Shown: positions 36,735-48,275 of the stretch, piece by piece | Numbering within the stretch: the stretch's first letter is position 1 | Layout of the letters: each line of letters begins with the position of its first letter | NCBI RefSeq assembly: GCF_037042905.1 | Contig: NC_087247.1 | Coordinates: forward strand, 43,623,920-43,687,919 | DNA length: 64,000 bases | From: Lytechinus pictus | Lineage: Eukaryota > Echinodermata > Echinoidea > Temnopleuroida > Toxopneustidae | Reading direction: 5' to 3' | Made by a program: the position numbers and the translations under genes | Notes under the pieces: model-generated | What the model saw: only the letters and a program-made list of their open reading frames with translations | The model's database searches: none | What the model was told of the DNA's origin: nothing

Positions 36735-37200
36735 TTGGATATATATATATACATGTATATATATATATATATATATAGACAAACAACAAATACTACAAGG
36801 TACATAATTTTAAAAGTGAAAAAGTTTTGCATCACTAGGAATTCCTAGCTACATCCTGGTGGGGGCTGGTGCCCTTTTGCTGCTCTGTTCACCGACAATT
36901 TAAGGGGCAAGCCCAGTCAGCTCAGTACTCAACAGGAGCTCTAGCCTAAATGGGCACCAACCCCCATAGGAAGCCCGAGTCAGACAAGTGAGTAATGACA
37001 AAACAAAATTTAGAGTGTACATGTATCCAAAATAAATTTCTATTAAATGTGGATTAAGTTGTTGAGGCATTAATGGATGAACAAATAGTTCTTAAGATGC
37101 ACTTTAATGCAGCGGAGTGACTGGGGAAGTTGATTCCGCGACTTAGCTGCAGCTTGTAAAAGGACCTATCCCCCAATAAAGTATTTCTGAAAGACAATTG
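36735..37200 (-). pseudogene. 3' end of a CR1/L2-type non-LTR retrotransposon, frameshifted
   Basis: Read on the minus strand, about 37155-37190 encodes TLLGDRSFYKL. After a frameshift, 37070-37153 encodes AAAKSRNQLPQSLR, then CIKVHLKNYLFIH and a stop. This is the familiar C-terminal end of the ORF2 protein in CR1/L2/Crack elements (GDR-SF, W/R-N-LP-SLR, LK-YLF). The region below 37070 would be the 3' untranslated part; it contains an inverted pair GGGGGCTGGTGCCC / GGGCACCAACCCCC. It ends in a (TA)n tract at 36739-36777. The copy is 5' truncated and dead. Confidence 0.7.
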
Positions 37201-37927
37201 TACCCAAAATAATGGTTCCTACATCTTTATATTTAATTATTTATAGAAAAGTTGTCAAAGCTGTGATTTCTTATCTGAATTAGCAAAAATAATGTTATGA
37301 AGAAATATCTAAATAAATCAGCCAGAGACGTGTTAATTACATCATTCTATAGACTAATGTGATTAAGATGATCCACGCTGTGTTTTTAGAGGGACCTAAA
37401 AGCCCTTCTCTTTTATGTGACTAAAACAGCTATGTTTTTAATTACATAAAAAATAAATTGTCAAAGCTTTATGAAATTTCTGTACAGGGCAAAAATGAGG
37501 GAGACTTAACATACACTACTTCATAGACCTGCAAATTAGTTAATTGTTTATTGCAGCAACCTAACAAATTTCATAATTCTGATCAATATTCCTTCACACA
37601 TTTAATATTTCAATTAACTTTTTACCTCTTATGAAAACAATTTTTTAATATCAAGTTCAATTTCGACTTTAAATGTGTGCTTTGGAATTGTATTCAAAGT
37701 GTACATAATGCACAAGTAATTTTATGTGCACTAATTCTTATTTAGCCACTGGCCCAGAAGGAGCCATACTAATGCCTGACCCCATTTTTGTCCAATGGAT
37801 ACAAATATTCTATGGGTAATATGTTGCTAGGCAACTGCATCATACCACGCTGAGAAGCAGGAAATATGAAGTATTTTGAGGGTCTGCCATGCACTTAGGA
37901 TGTGTGTGTGAGAGAGAGAGAGAAAAG

Positions 37928-37961
<34 letters not shown>

Positions 37962-38916
37962 TTAGGGAAATTTACAGTGCTCAAAATTGATTTTATACTA
38001 TGTTTACATGATTCCTATATGAATAAGGATTTGTGAGAAATGTGAAAATGTTTCTACTGAAAAAAAAGAAAATAAAAAAAAATAATGTAAATTATACATT
38101 GTATTTTCATAAAGTTGTTTTAGACAAAATGTTTCCTTTCTCTATTGGACCATATCTCAATTTTTTGCTCCGGCCTTTTTGTTTAAAATGGCCTATACAT
38201 GTAGGTTTGCTTGAACTAATTTACCTTTGTGTAAATAATGCCAGATAGGTTTAATTCATCTTCCATTTTATTTTTTCTATCTGGCACTTGGTCTAATTAC
38301 CTTTTAATTTTATCTAAAGTAAAAATTAATCTCAGTATGTTACACTATGCTGTAGTGTTAACCAGACTGGATGGAAATAAACAGATGGATATTTCATTGA
38401 TTTGTGAATGCACCCTTAAAAAGAGACTTTCCAACACGTCCAATATTATGATTTATGTGGCCTAAAAAAAATTTAGAACTAGTACATTGTGAAAGTTTTG
38501 TCAAAGAAAATTGTTTCTATTTTTGGAGAGAGTTTGTTGTAACAGTGTAACATAAATGCAATATTATCCCAATAAGAAAGATGTCTTGCTCCTAACTCAT
38601 TCCAATTTAAAAGTTATCTTTATCATTAAACCTCTTTGTTTTTCAGCTTGAAAGACAACTTTGCCATCAAGGTTTGATATTCCTTTAGTTGTTTGCTAAA
38701 AATAACAAAAAATAGATATCTTATCAAAAACCTGATGTTTTATTTAACATGCATGCTGAGATGGAATAAAGACCAAGTCCAATTTTTTCCAAGTTATGTT
38801 TTAGTCAAGTCACACGTACAAATTCAATTGGATATTCTTTCCTCTCTTGGCTTTATAACTGTTCAAAATGGGAAGGGGTAGACTTGTTCTTGCATGCTTT
38901 ATCAGATTCCAGATGG
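37201..38916. other. Unassigned AT-rich sequence with a microsatellite
   Basis: (GTGTGA/GA)n followed by (TA)n occupies about 37902-37960. Frames of 62-75 codons at 38033-38881 lack recognisable features. Confidence 0.4.
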
Positions 38917-39884
38917 TTTTTTGTCTCACCTGCATAGCAGAGTGAGACTATAGGCGCCGCTTTTCCGACGGCGACGGCGGCGGCGGCGGCGGCGGCGTCA
39001 ACACCAAATCTTAACCTGAGGTTAAGTTTTTGAAATGACAGCATAACTTAGAAAGTATATGGACCTAGTTCATGAAACTTGGCCATAAGGTTAATCAAGT
39101 ATTACAGAATATCCTGCCTGAGTTTCATGTCACATGACCAAGGTCAAAGGTCATTTAGGGTCAATGAACTTAGACCATGTTGGGGGAATCAACATCAAAA
39201 TCTTAACCTAAGGTTAAGTTTTTGAAATGTCATCATAACTTAGAAAATATATGGACCTAGTTCATGAAACTTATACATAAGGTTAATCAAGTATCACTGA
39301 ACATCCTGCATGAGTTTCACGTCACATGACCAAGGTCAAAGGTCATTTAGGGTCAATGAACTTTGGCCGAATTGGGGGTATCTGTTGAATTACCATCATA
39401 ACTTTGAAAGTTTATGGATCTGATTCATGAAACTTGGCCATAATAGTAATCAAGTATTACTGAACATCCTGTGCAAGTTTCAGGTCACATGATCAAGGTC
39501 AAAGGTCATTTAGGGTCAATGAACTTTGGCCAAATTGGGGTATTTGTTGAATTACAGCCATAAATTTGAAAGTGTGTTGGTCTAGTTCATAAAACTTGGA
39601 CATAATAGTAATCAAGTATCACTGAACATCCTGTGCGAGTTTCAGGTCACATGATCAAGGTCAAAGGTCATGTAAGGTCAAAGAACTTTGGCCACGTTGG
39701 GGGTATTTGTTGAATTGCCATCATATCTCTATAAGTGTATTGGTCTAGTTCATAAAACGTGGAAATAAGAGTAACCAAGTATCACTGAACATCTTGTGCG
39801 AGTTATAGTAGTTTTCAAAATCAGCACTGCTGCTATATTGAATCGCGTGATGCAGGTGAGACGGCCAGAGGCATTCCACTTGTT
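38917..39884 (+). mobile_element. Interspersed DNA element with GTCTCACCTGCAT ends, copy 2 (full length)
   Basis: By eye it is identical to copy 1 at all but a few positions over more than 900 bp. The four AGGTCA-A-AGGTCA repeats lie at 39141, 39333, 39496 and 39658, each exactly 38,899 bp from its counterpart in copy 1. The trinucleotide run near the left end is 15 bp shorter than in copy 1, so five triplets differ. The right end reads CCAGAGGCATTCCACTTGTT. Confidence 0.9.
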
Positions 39885-40609
39885 TAATTCCAATTAGCTG
39901 AATGATATTTGATAATTCTTAATGATAGCAGGCATCTGAATGAAGTTTGCTATTTATAAAACTTTAATCGTGGATATGTACATGTAAATTCAGTTCAATT
40001 CTGTTGAAACACTTTGCAAGTTTTCATAACCACAAGATCAAATCACCGCTCATACATTACTTCTGAAAAGCTTTATGCAACACCCCCACCCTGTTAGCAT
40101 TGGGAGAACACATTATAATATGTTAAATGTACATGTAGCTGTGTATTGGCACTTTGACAGCAACATTATTTGATCCTTGGCAAGATTCATCTAATCATCA
40201 CTTGCTGTCTTCAGTAGATAACCAAACTCAAAGAGATAAAGATCTACCAGTTGTTCCACTAAGTCCAGATATTTGTGTTTTCTTTCAGTAATGTAACTAA
40301 AGATAGACAGCCTGTCACTAGACAATGTCAATCAGTAAGAGGTAATGAGATTAGGAGAGTGTCTAGACCACAAGGGTATACAATCAAGGTAAGTATTGTT
40401 TACATTTTCTGCTTCACTGATCACAGAAGTAATGTACAACCTTAAAATAACAGGATAGTCTTTTTGAAGACTCATCTCATTTTTCTTTTGGCATATGACA
40501 ACATTTTTATTCCATTTTGAAGCCCTGGTTTTACTTGTGAATTAGTATCTGGCTATCTTTTCAAATCCCAAACCAATAGTTTTTTTCTATGTTCTTCCTC
40601 TCTGTATAA
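39885..40609. other. Unassigned sequence holding a candidate exon
   Basis: Apart from the candidate exon listed at 40289-40388, no gene or repeat is apparent. Confidence 0.35.
40289..40388 (+). other. Candidate internal exon (speculative)
   Basis: A 100-nt block lies between a strong acceptor (TGTTTTCTTTCAG) and a consensus donor (ATCAAG|GTAAGT). One frame is open: a single base completing a codon, then 33 codons containing RQPVTRQCQSVRGNEIRRVS and ending YTIK at a codon boundary. The residues are strongly basic and polar, unlike the hydrophobic frames translated from AT-rich noncoding DNA around it. I do not recognise the product. It could belong to a gene with very large introns, to a noncoding transcript, or be chance. 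Confidence 0.25.
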
Positions 40610-40617
40610 CTTTGGAA

Positions 40618-41298
40618 CCCGGGGGGGGGGGGGGGGGGCACTTCCATTGACGAGTGGATACCATGCGCGACCACTGGGTCTTGAAAAGCGCCCTAAACAC
40701 GTATTTTCCATATTCTGAAAATGCACCCCTTAACAAGTATTGGCGTGTATAACCCTACCCTTAACACGTATTGGAAACAAATACTATTGGCAAGTATTCC
40801 CAGAATTGAGCCCCTAAACAGGTACAGCGATGTATTTTCCATATTCTGAAAATGCACCCCTTAACAAGTATTAGAAACAAAACGATACTCTTGGCAAGTA
40901 TTTCCTGAAATGAACCCCTAAACAAGTACAGCGATATTTTATTGTTATGTCACGGGTCCGTCGGTCGTCGGTTTTACCTTTACACACCATTATTTTGGTT
41001 TAGTACGGCCCCACCTTTCACACCTCGCGCAAATCGGACTCTAAACACGTAGTGTTGGGGCAAAAAGGACATCTTTTATAAAACCTTTTGATTTTGTTTT
41101 ATCATCCCCGCCTATTTGACCCTAAACACGTATATTTTTCCGAAGCGAAATAGATACCCTTTTTTCAATATTTTTGTGTTTTTGACACCCTTATCACGTT
41201 ACGTACATAACGTGCCCTATCTTGAAAAGGACATCCTTTTTACTTGTTTTTTTGGTCGCGCATGGTATCCACTCGTCAATGTAAGTGGCCCCCCCGGG
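40618..41298. mobile_element. MITE with CACTTCCATTGACGAGTGG ends, copy e, with perfect 8-bp target duplication
   Basis: CTTTGGAA occurs immediately outside both ends (40610-40617 and 41299-41306). The element runs from CCCGGGGGG to CCCCCCGGG with the family's inverted ends. It contains a tandem duplication of an internal segment (ATTTTCCATATTCTGAAAAT occurs twice, near 40702 and 40834). It is the longest copy in the window. Confidence 0.92.
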
Positions 41299-41306
41299 CT
41301 TTGGAA

Positions 41307-43467
41307 ATATAAAGCATTTCATTGCTGTTGTTATAGAATACAATTGAAAAATAAATTTTGAAATGGAGAAAGATCATATGTTATAAATGCATTTTTTGCT
41401 GTTTTCTTCACATGGTTTTTACACTATGAACATTTAGTATTTTTTTTAGCCTTTTGCATCTAACAGTCAAATCATGTTTGTACCTTTTTCAGGAATAATT
41501 ACTTTATTAATTTTGAAAAATGTTGACCCATCACTGATTTTAAGTGTAATAATATCAATATTTAACTTAAATTGCCCTGTCCTGAATACAAATGTCAATA
41601 ATGTACAAGATCATCTCATATTTTATTCCCTCTCCCCACTTTCTGATGGGATACTTTTCCAAATTATATCAAAATGATACAGATTTGAAACAATTTAAAA
41701 ACTTTAGAATTATATCTATGTTACATGTTGCTACATGTATGTTCCAATATTTTGTCTGATTGTCAGATCCTTTGGATGGTGTTATCATGTCTTGGCCTCC
41801 ATGGTTTGATGTGAAGGTTTGATTTAGGTCTCCCACTAGAGGATGTACTGGCTTTGCTAAGGAGGGCACATTTCCCACAGTACATGCCAGAAAACATGAA
41901 ATGGGAAAGGAGGGAGGGGGAAATCCACAAAAATGAAATAATTATATGAATTATGATTTATAATAAATTTAAAAAACATATATAGCTAGAGAGAGAGAGA
42001 GAGATTGGAATGTGCTTTTAAGCACCCTTATTCGTAGTTTTGCCCTGAGCATGAGATTGTTGCTTATGACATTGATGAAGAAACACCCATATGCGATGCA
42101 TCTGACTTTAAAAATTCATAATTGAAAATATAAATCTGTGAAACTCTAGAAATTCATATTTTTATCATCATCTTTAATCAGACTCTACTCAAATAGTTAC
42201 CGTTCTATTCATTTTTTCTAAAATGCCCCTGCAGAAAACTTCTGGAGGGGCATGGTGTGTTGGAGATATCAGTCTGTCTACCCCCAAATTGTGACTTGTG
42301 TGATTAAATGATTGACAGATTTAATATTTTCTAGGTTATACAGTCCGTAGAACATACAATAGTTCAGGTCAATGTTCAGAGCTCATAATACATGTGTATG
42401 AGTTTTCGCAAAATAAGCGGGTGTCCCCATGTCACTATGGACACATAAAATGCCACGTCTTTTTTTTATTCACCTCTGCCCACTGTAGGTGGTTGATGCA
42501 GGCATTGTGCTTTGGGGTTGCCCATCCGCCCATTTATCGGTTTAGCAATAAGTAAAGAACCATTCACCTTCAAAATTAGTCCTAGTATATAGGACTCTGA
42601 GTGATGATCATTTTACTGGGTAAAGATCAGAGTGCCATTATGATTATGCATGAAAATATCTTGTTCTTGTATCAACTATAGAACCCTTCTAACCAAGGGA
42701 TCAACTGCAAACTTGAAGGTGGCTCAATGTATTCCTTGAAAAGGAAGACTGAGGTCATCTCCATCTCAGTGCACCTCTTGATGTAGTTTGATACTGGCCT
42801 CAGTCCTGTTATCAGGTATGTGTAGATCCAAACTAGTCTCAATGTTAGCTAATGAAGAACACGGAAGTAACCTGAAGAATTGATAAAAAGTGATTGAATA
42901 TAAAAAAGGAAGAGAAAAACAAAGCAATACATATGAACTAATAAATGAAGAGAGAGAGAAAAAAGAAATATGTGAGAAATGGTAAAAGGAGAAAAAGAGG
43001 GAAAATCAAAGAAATACAAGAAATGACAGAAGAGGATATTGAAAAAAAAGAGAAAAAGAAATACATGAGAAAAATTATTGACGGAAGAAAAGATAAAGGA
43101 AGGAAAAAACAAAGATAGAAAATGATGACAAGGAGATAAATACAGGAAATATCAAAGAATTACTTACATAAATGTTGGAAGAGTAGATTTAAAAAACAAG
43201 AAAAACAAAGAAAAACACAATGATTTAGAAGAAAAGGTAGGGGAAAGATAGAAAAATGCGATACATGAGTAATGATAGAAAAGGAGATAAAACAAAATTA
43301 CAAAAAATTACTAAGAAATAAACAAATTCACTTTAGCATAAACAAAATGAATAAAATAAGCAGAAGACAACTGAAAGCTTTGGTATATAAGAATTATGAG
43401 TTTAATTCATATCTTAGACTTATAGCCTTTTATGCATACTTTCCCTCTTTACCTCGTTTTTTCTTCC
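41307..43467. other. Unassigned sequence
   Basis: No gene is supported. (GA)n lies at about 41987-42004. At 42470-42550, CACCTCTGCCCACTGTAGG and GCATTGTGCTTTGGGGTTG suggest a repeat fragment. 42890-43330 is very A/G-rich, which explains the 87-codon Phe-rich minus-strand frame. Confidence 0.4.
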
Positions 43468-44250
43468 TTTTTTGTCTCACCTGCATAGCAGAGTGAGACT
43501 ATAGGCGCCGCTTTTCCGACGGCGACGGCGGCGGCGGCGACGGCGACGGCGGCGTCAACACCAAAATCTTAACCTAAGGTTAAGTTTTTGAAATGTCATC
43601 ATAACTTAGAAAATATATAGACCTAGTTCATGAAACTTATACATAAGGTTAATCAAGTATCACTGAACATCCTGCATGAGTTTCACGTCACATGACCAAG
43701 GTCAAAGGTCATTTAGGGTCAATGAACTTTGGCCGAATTGGGGGTATCTGTTGAATTACCATCATAACTTTGAAAGATTATGGATCTGATTCATGAAACT
43801 TGGACATAATAGTAATCAAGTATTACTGAACATCCTGTGCAAGTTTCAGGTCACATGATCAAGGTCAAAGGTCATTTAGGGTCAATGAACTTTGGCCAAA
43901 TTGGGGTATTTGTAGAATTACAGCCATAAATTTGAAAGTGTGTTGGTCTAGTTCATAAAACTTGGACATAATAGTAATCAAGTATCACTGAACATCCTGT
44001 GCGAGTTTCAGGTCACATGATCAAGGTCAAAGGTCATGTAAGGTCAAAGAACTTTGGCCACGTTGGGGGTATTTGTTGAATTGCCATCATATCTCTATAA
44101 GTGTATTGGTCTAGTTCATAAAATTTGGAAATAAGAGTAACCAAGTATCACTGAACATCTTGTGCGAGTTATAGTAGTTTTCAAAATCTGCACTGCTGCT
44201 ATATTGAATCGCGTGATGCAGGTGAGACGGCCAGAGGCATTCCACTTGTT
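43468..44250 (+). mobile_element. Interspersed DNA element with GTCTCACCTGCAT ends, copy 3 (one unit deleted)
   Basis: The ends are the same as in copies 1 and 2, but this copy lacks the first internal unit of 192 bp. The junction falls at the repeated phrase CACCAAAATCTTAACCTAAGG, so loss by slippage or unequal recombination between unit 1 and unit 2 is the simple reading. Three AGGTCA-A-AGGTCA repeats remain, at 43699, 43862 and 44024. The trinucleotide run has its own pattern. Confidence 0.9.
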
Positions 44251-44715
44251 ACCTTTTATATTTATCTAGTCTGTTTTCATTAATTTATTGTGAAATACGT
44301 AAATATTAATATTAGTTATATATATTTAGTACTTGAAATATACTTGCTTGAGAAACCATGCTGATAAAGCATTTATCTCTTATTATGATACTGCAAATTT
44401 GTGAGTAGGTTCATTTTTACATCTGCTTCTGACTCAAAGGAAAACTATCAAATACAATAATTTTGAAATATTGATCCCTGCCTTGGTTATGTTCCCCTTT
44501 ATTTACAATCTTCGAGAATTAGGTTTGGATCTTGAGGTTTATTATATTTTAAGCATGTTAAGTGTAAACTATTCTTGTAACTTTTTATAACTGATATTAA
44601 ATCACTTTTGATTTATTTTATGTCATTTTTATTATGCTTATTTTCAAATATTATTTTATGATATCTATTTTGCTTAAGTTTATCACTGTATTCATTTGAT
44701 TTTTTTAATATCCCT
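44251..44715. other. Unassigned AT-rich sequence
   Basis: Nothing recognisable. Confidence 0.4.
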
Positions 44716-45925
44716 GCCAAACCAAGTTTGAAGGGGGACAGGGGGTATATAGGAATCACAGTATGGTCGGGCGGGCAGTCGGTCCGTTGCAATCTTGCAC
44801 ATCACACTTCTTCCTTCATTTTTAACCAATTTTCATGAAATTTGGGACATTGGGGTAAAGATGTGCAAGACATATTTTTCACATGTGTTTGATATTGTGT
44901 TGCCATGGTAATGGTATATTATGGCAAAAAGAAGGTAAAAATCTTGTGGTTCAAACTACTTCCTCAGTTTTTAACTACTTCTCATGAAATTTGGCACACA
45001 CCAATTTGAGGTCCAACGTGCAAGACACAATTTTTTGTCTGTGTCAGAAATAGTGTTACTATGGTAGCAACATATTTATGGCAAAAAATAAGTAAACCGT
45101 TGCGATTCGACCCACTTAATCGGTGTTCAACAAATTCTCATTAAAATTTTGCGTACAGATTGGTCTTAAAGGTATAAGAAAGTAGTTGCAGCAAACAATT
45201 TTTTTCATGAGAAAGTCTTTAAAATCAAGGTTAAATGCCACCATATTATCATAGATCTAGTTCTGGTACATTGAAATAAACTTATCTTCGTGAAATCTTA
45301 GCTGAAAACCGGTAATTCTGATGACCACTAACACAAAAAGGCATATGTGAGATAGTGTATTAATATTGTTAGGAAAAATACCTGACATTTTATGGAAATT
45401 TGTGCTTATTTTGCTCAATTCTCAGCAATTACACATTTTTTCCAGAGCCATTTGGCACATATTGGGTGATCATTTTATTGGATTCTGTTCGAACTCATTT
45501 TGAGATTGTTACCACAACTGGTATTTATCTTTAAGGTGAAGATGTGCAGGTCACATTTTTTTCGTGTTAGAAATTGTGTTGCCATGTTAACAACATTTTA
45601 TATGGCAAAAATTCCATAAAAATCTTGCGATTTGAACTTCTTCATTAGTTTTCAACCAATTTTCTTGAAATTTGGCTGACACATTGTCTAGAGGTAAAGA
45701 TGTGCAAGACACTTTTTGTTTTGCATTTCAGAATAGTGCTGACAATGCTACCTCATATTATAGCCAAAATACAGGAAAACTCATCGTAGATCATACTTCT
45801 TCCCCAGTTTTTAGCCAGTGCTCATGAAGGTTGGAATATATGTTCATCTTGGGGTACAGACATGCAAGATTCTTTTTTTCTAAATGTGCTCAAAACTACA
45901 TTACCATAATAATGCCATAGGTTGG
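44716..45925 (+). repeat. Degenerate tandem repeat with CCAATTTTCATGAAATTTGG motif, interrupted by a MITE
   Basis: Roughly five units, each with a variant of TTCTTCCTCAGTTTTTAACC, TTTTCATGAAATTTGG, GATGTGCAAGACACA and TGTTGCCATGGTAAC. Units begin near 44810, 44950, 45110 (interrupted), 45640 and 45795. The third unit is split by the TTAA-ended MITE at 45166-45534, and the unit resumes at GGTGAAGATGTGCAGG. The array starts with AAGTTTGAAGGGGGACAGGG. No coding potential. Confidence 0.65.
45166..45534 (+). mobile_element. TTAA-ended MITE, copy 2
   Basis: Bounded by TTAAAG and CTTTAA. Shares GTAGTTGCAG, TTCATGAGAAAGTCT, ATAGATCTAGTTCTGGTAC and TTCTCAGCAATTACAC with copies at 13299 and 48276, at lower identity than those two share with each other. 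Confidence 0.7.
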
Positions 45926-48275
45926 GGCACTAATCATTTGGTGATATTTCTAGTTTTTATGAAGCTGATCAAATTTGCTGAAATGCCAATTTGATGACAC
46001 ACCTTGATTGCTACTTATAGGTCAAGTCTACCCCAAAATTGCATTGGTTTTGAATAAAAAGAGAAAAATCAATCATATTTAACAAAAAATCATTTGGGCT
46101 CAAACAAAGTGCAGAAATAACAACATTTGTCAGGTGAAAATAATTATTTTTTAGCATGTTTTAGATGTAAAATCTTTTAAAAGTAAATTCAAACACATGA
46201 CCTGAAACAATGATTTTTTTTACAATGATAACAAAATCATGAAATTTGATAGATACTTTGAGCAGCAATGACTGTATTAAAAAGAGGTGCTTTGGTCTGC
46301 ATCAAGCTCATTAAATATGCAAAACCTCTCTGGGCATGAATATCACTTGGATGAAAGAAGCTACCTTTTGAGGATCGGACTACTGACTGATAATCAGGAG
46401 GAATAGTTTAAGTATTTCTCATTTCTTATTTTACACATGTCATAGTTCAATCCATGGTTACATTGTTTCTCTATTCTCTGTGTGTCAATTGTAAACTAAC
46501 AAAAAAATCCACTTTATCAAATGAAACATCTGGTACAATGAATAAATCATGACTCATTTTAATGACTATTACATAATGCACTAAATGATTAAAGAGGCAA
46601 TGAAGACAAACAATATTGTGGCTTTTCTTAACTTGTTATCTGAATCTAGTGGACTGAGAAAATCTCAGCCACATGCAAATCCTTCAATTTCAGTATTAGA
46701 TACATCTCTAGATATCTGGCTTAAAATGTAAAGATAAATTTCTTTCCGGATAAAATTGAATTTAAAAAAAGGTCATTGAATGCTAACAAATAAAGCTGCT
46801 AATGATATGCATGTTTTTTGATACATTATAAAAAATACACTGCAAACAAATTTTTAGATAAAACAATTTTTTAATTCAATTTCAATTTATTTGCCCATAA
46901 AATCCATGAAAATTACATATACTATTACTAAGAGAGAGTCATATTCACAAAGTAGAAAAAAAGCTAGCCACATTGGATTGGATATGAATAGGACAGCAAG
47001 AAAAGAGCAAGCCTTGTGATTAGCTGACCCCATTTCAGAATAATTTGACAAAGACTTCATAATGAAAAAAACAAAATAACTAAATTACAACATATAGGGG
47101 GAGGGAAGTGTCTATAATTAATGCCTAAATAAAATTGAAACAAACTTGATTAATGACTGTTTCAAATGAATTGCCTAGACTTTGACTTAAAAACTGATTG
47201 CTTGATATCTACAGAAAGAAAATTCCAGAGGTGTGGTCATTGAAATAAAATTGAGTTTTTAAAAGATGAGATTCTTGGCTTGGTAGATTAAAATCTTTTA
47301 AGGAGACAATTCTTATTGCACAAAATATTTAATTTATTGATGTGAATGCTACTTGCACATCCTTTATACCTGATAAGAAAACATTTATTTCAAATTATAC
47401 ACTGTGGCAAAATGGCAAATTGCATAGAGATGTTAGGAATTCATTGAATCTTAAAATGGATCAATTTGAAATCAAATTCTCATGTATTAAACAAGAATTT
47501 GAAAAATATATTGTTTAGTCAGACAAATTTTTAGTTTGGTTTGTCCATTCAAATTCAAATTTATTCAACACTCATCATAAAAAACACATTACAAAATTTG
47601 TACAAGTATTACATCAAGTGAGGTTAATACAAGAATGAAAAAGACAAAAAGCAAGGTATAAATATAATGAGAGTGTAAGGGGTAGCAGAAAGGAGGAGAT
47701 TCCTTTAAAAATCACTACCCCAACAAATCATAAAATTACAAGTTATAGATACACATAACAAACAAACAAAAGAATACTATAAGACAAAACAAATCATACA
47801 CATAAACATATTGCCTAGATTACTTACAATTTCAATTAAGGTACTTGTTGAATGAAATTTTTTTGTATCTATTTAAAAACTTATCAGGGGTATATTTTGC
47901 CATATTGGTGGTCCTTTCAAAACAATGAATTTCTTGTATGTACATCGGTGTTAAGAATAAAACAATTTGGTAAAAAAGCCAGAAATTGTCCATTAAATTA
48001 TAGAAACATAAGAACCGCAATATGAAAGTTTCCCAGGTCAATTACATTTAATATTTTAATTTCATGAATAATGGCAAGGAATGGGCATAATAATGTGAAT
48101 GAATAATTTATTGCCTTCTATAGAAGTTTGAATAATCTATCTCTATCTCTTTGGCTCGAATTTACCCATTTAATAATACAATGATTGAAATACTTTGTTA
48201 TTAGAGTATCATATAATAAATTTTTTTGACATATCTTCGGCCTTTATATAAACCATCAAATCAGTCTGCCTTGGG
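45926..48275. other. Unassigned sequence, possibly including decayed retroelement tails
   Basis: Two places, 46869-46895 (TTCAATTTCAATTTATTTGCC) and 47549-47572 (TCAAATTCAAATTTATTCAA), resemble the 3' tails of non-LTR elements lying on the minus strand. They would make 46870-47300 and 47550-48060 worn 3' regions. I see no reverse transcriptase motif to confirm it. The 69-codon minus frame at 47832-48041 is unexplained. Confidence 0.3.
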
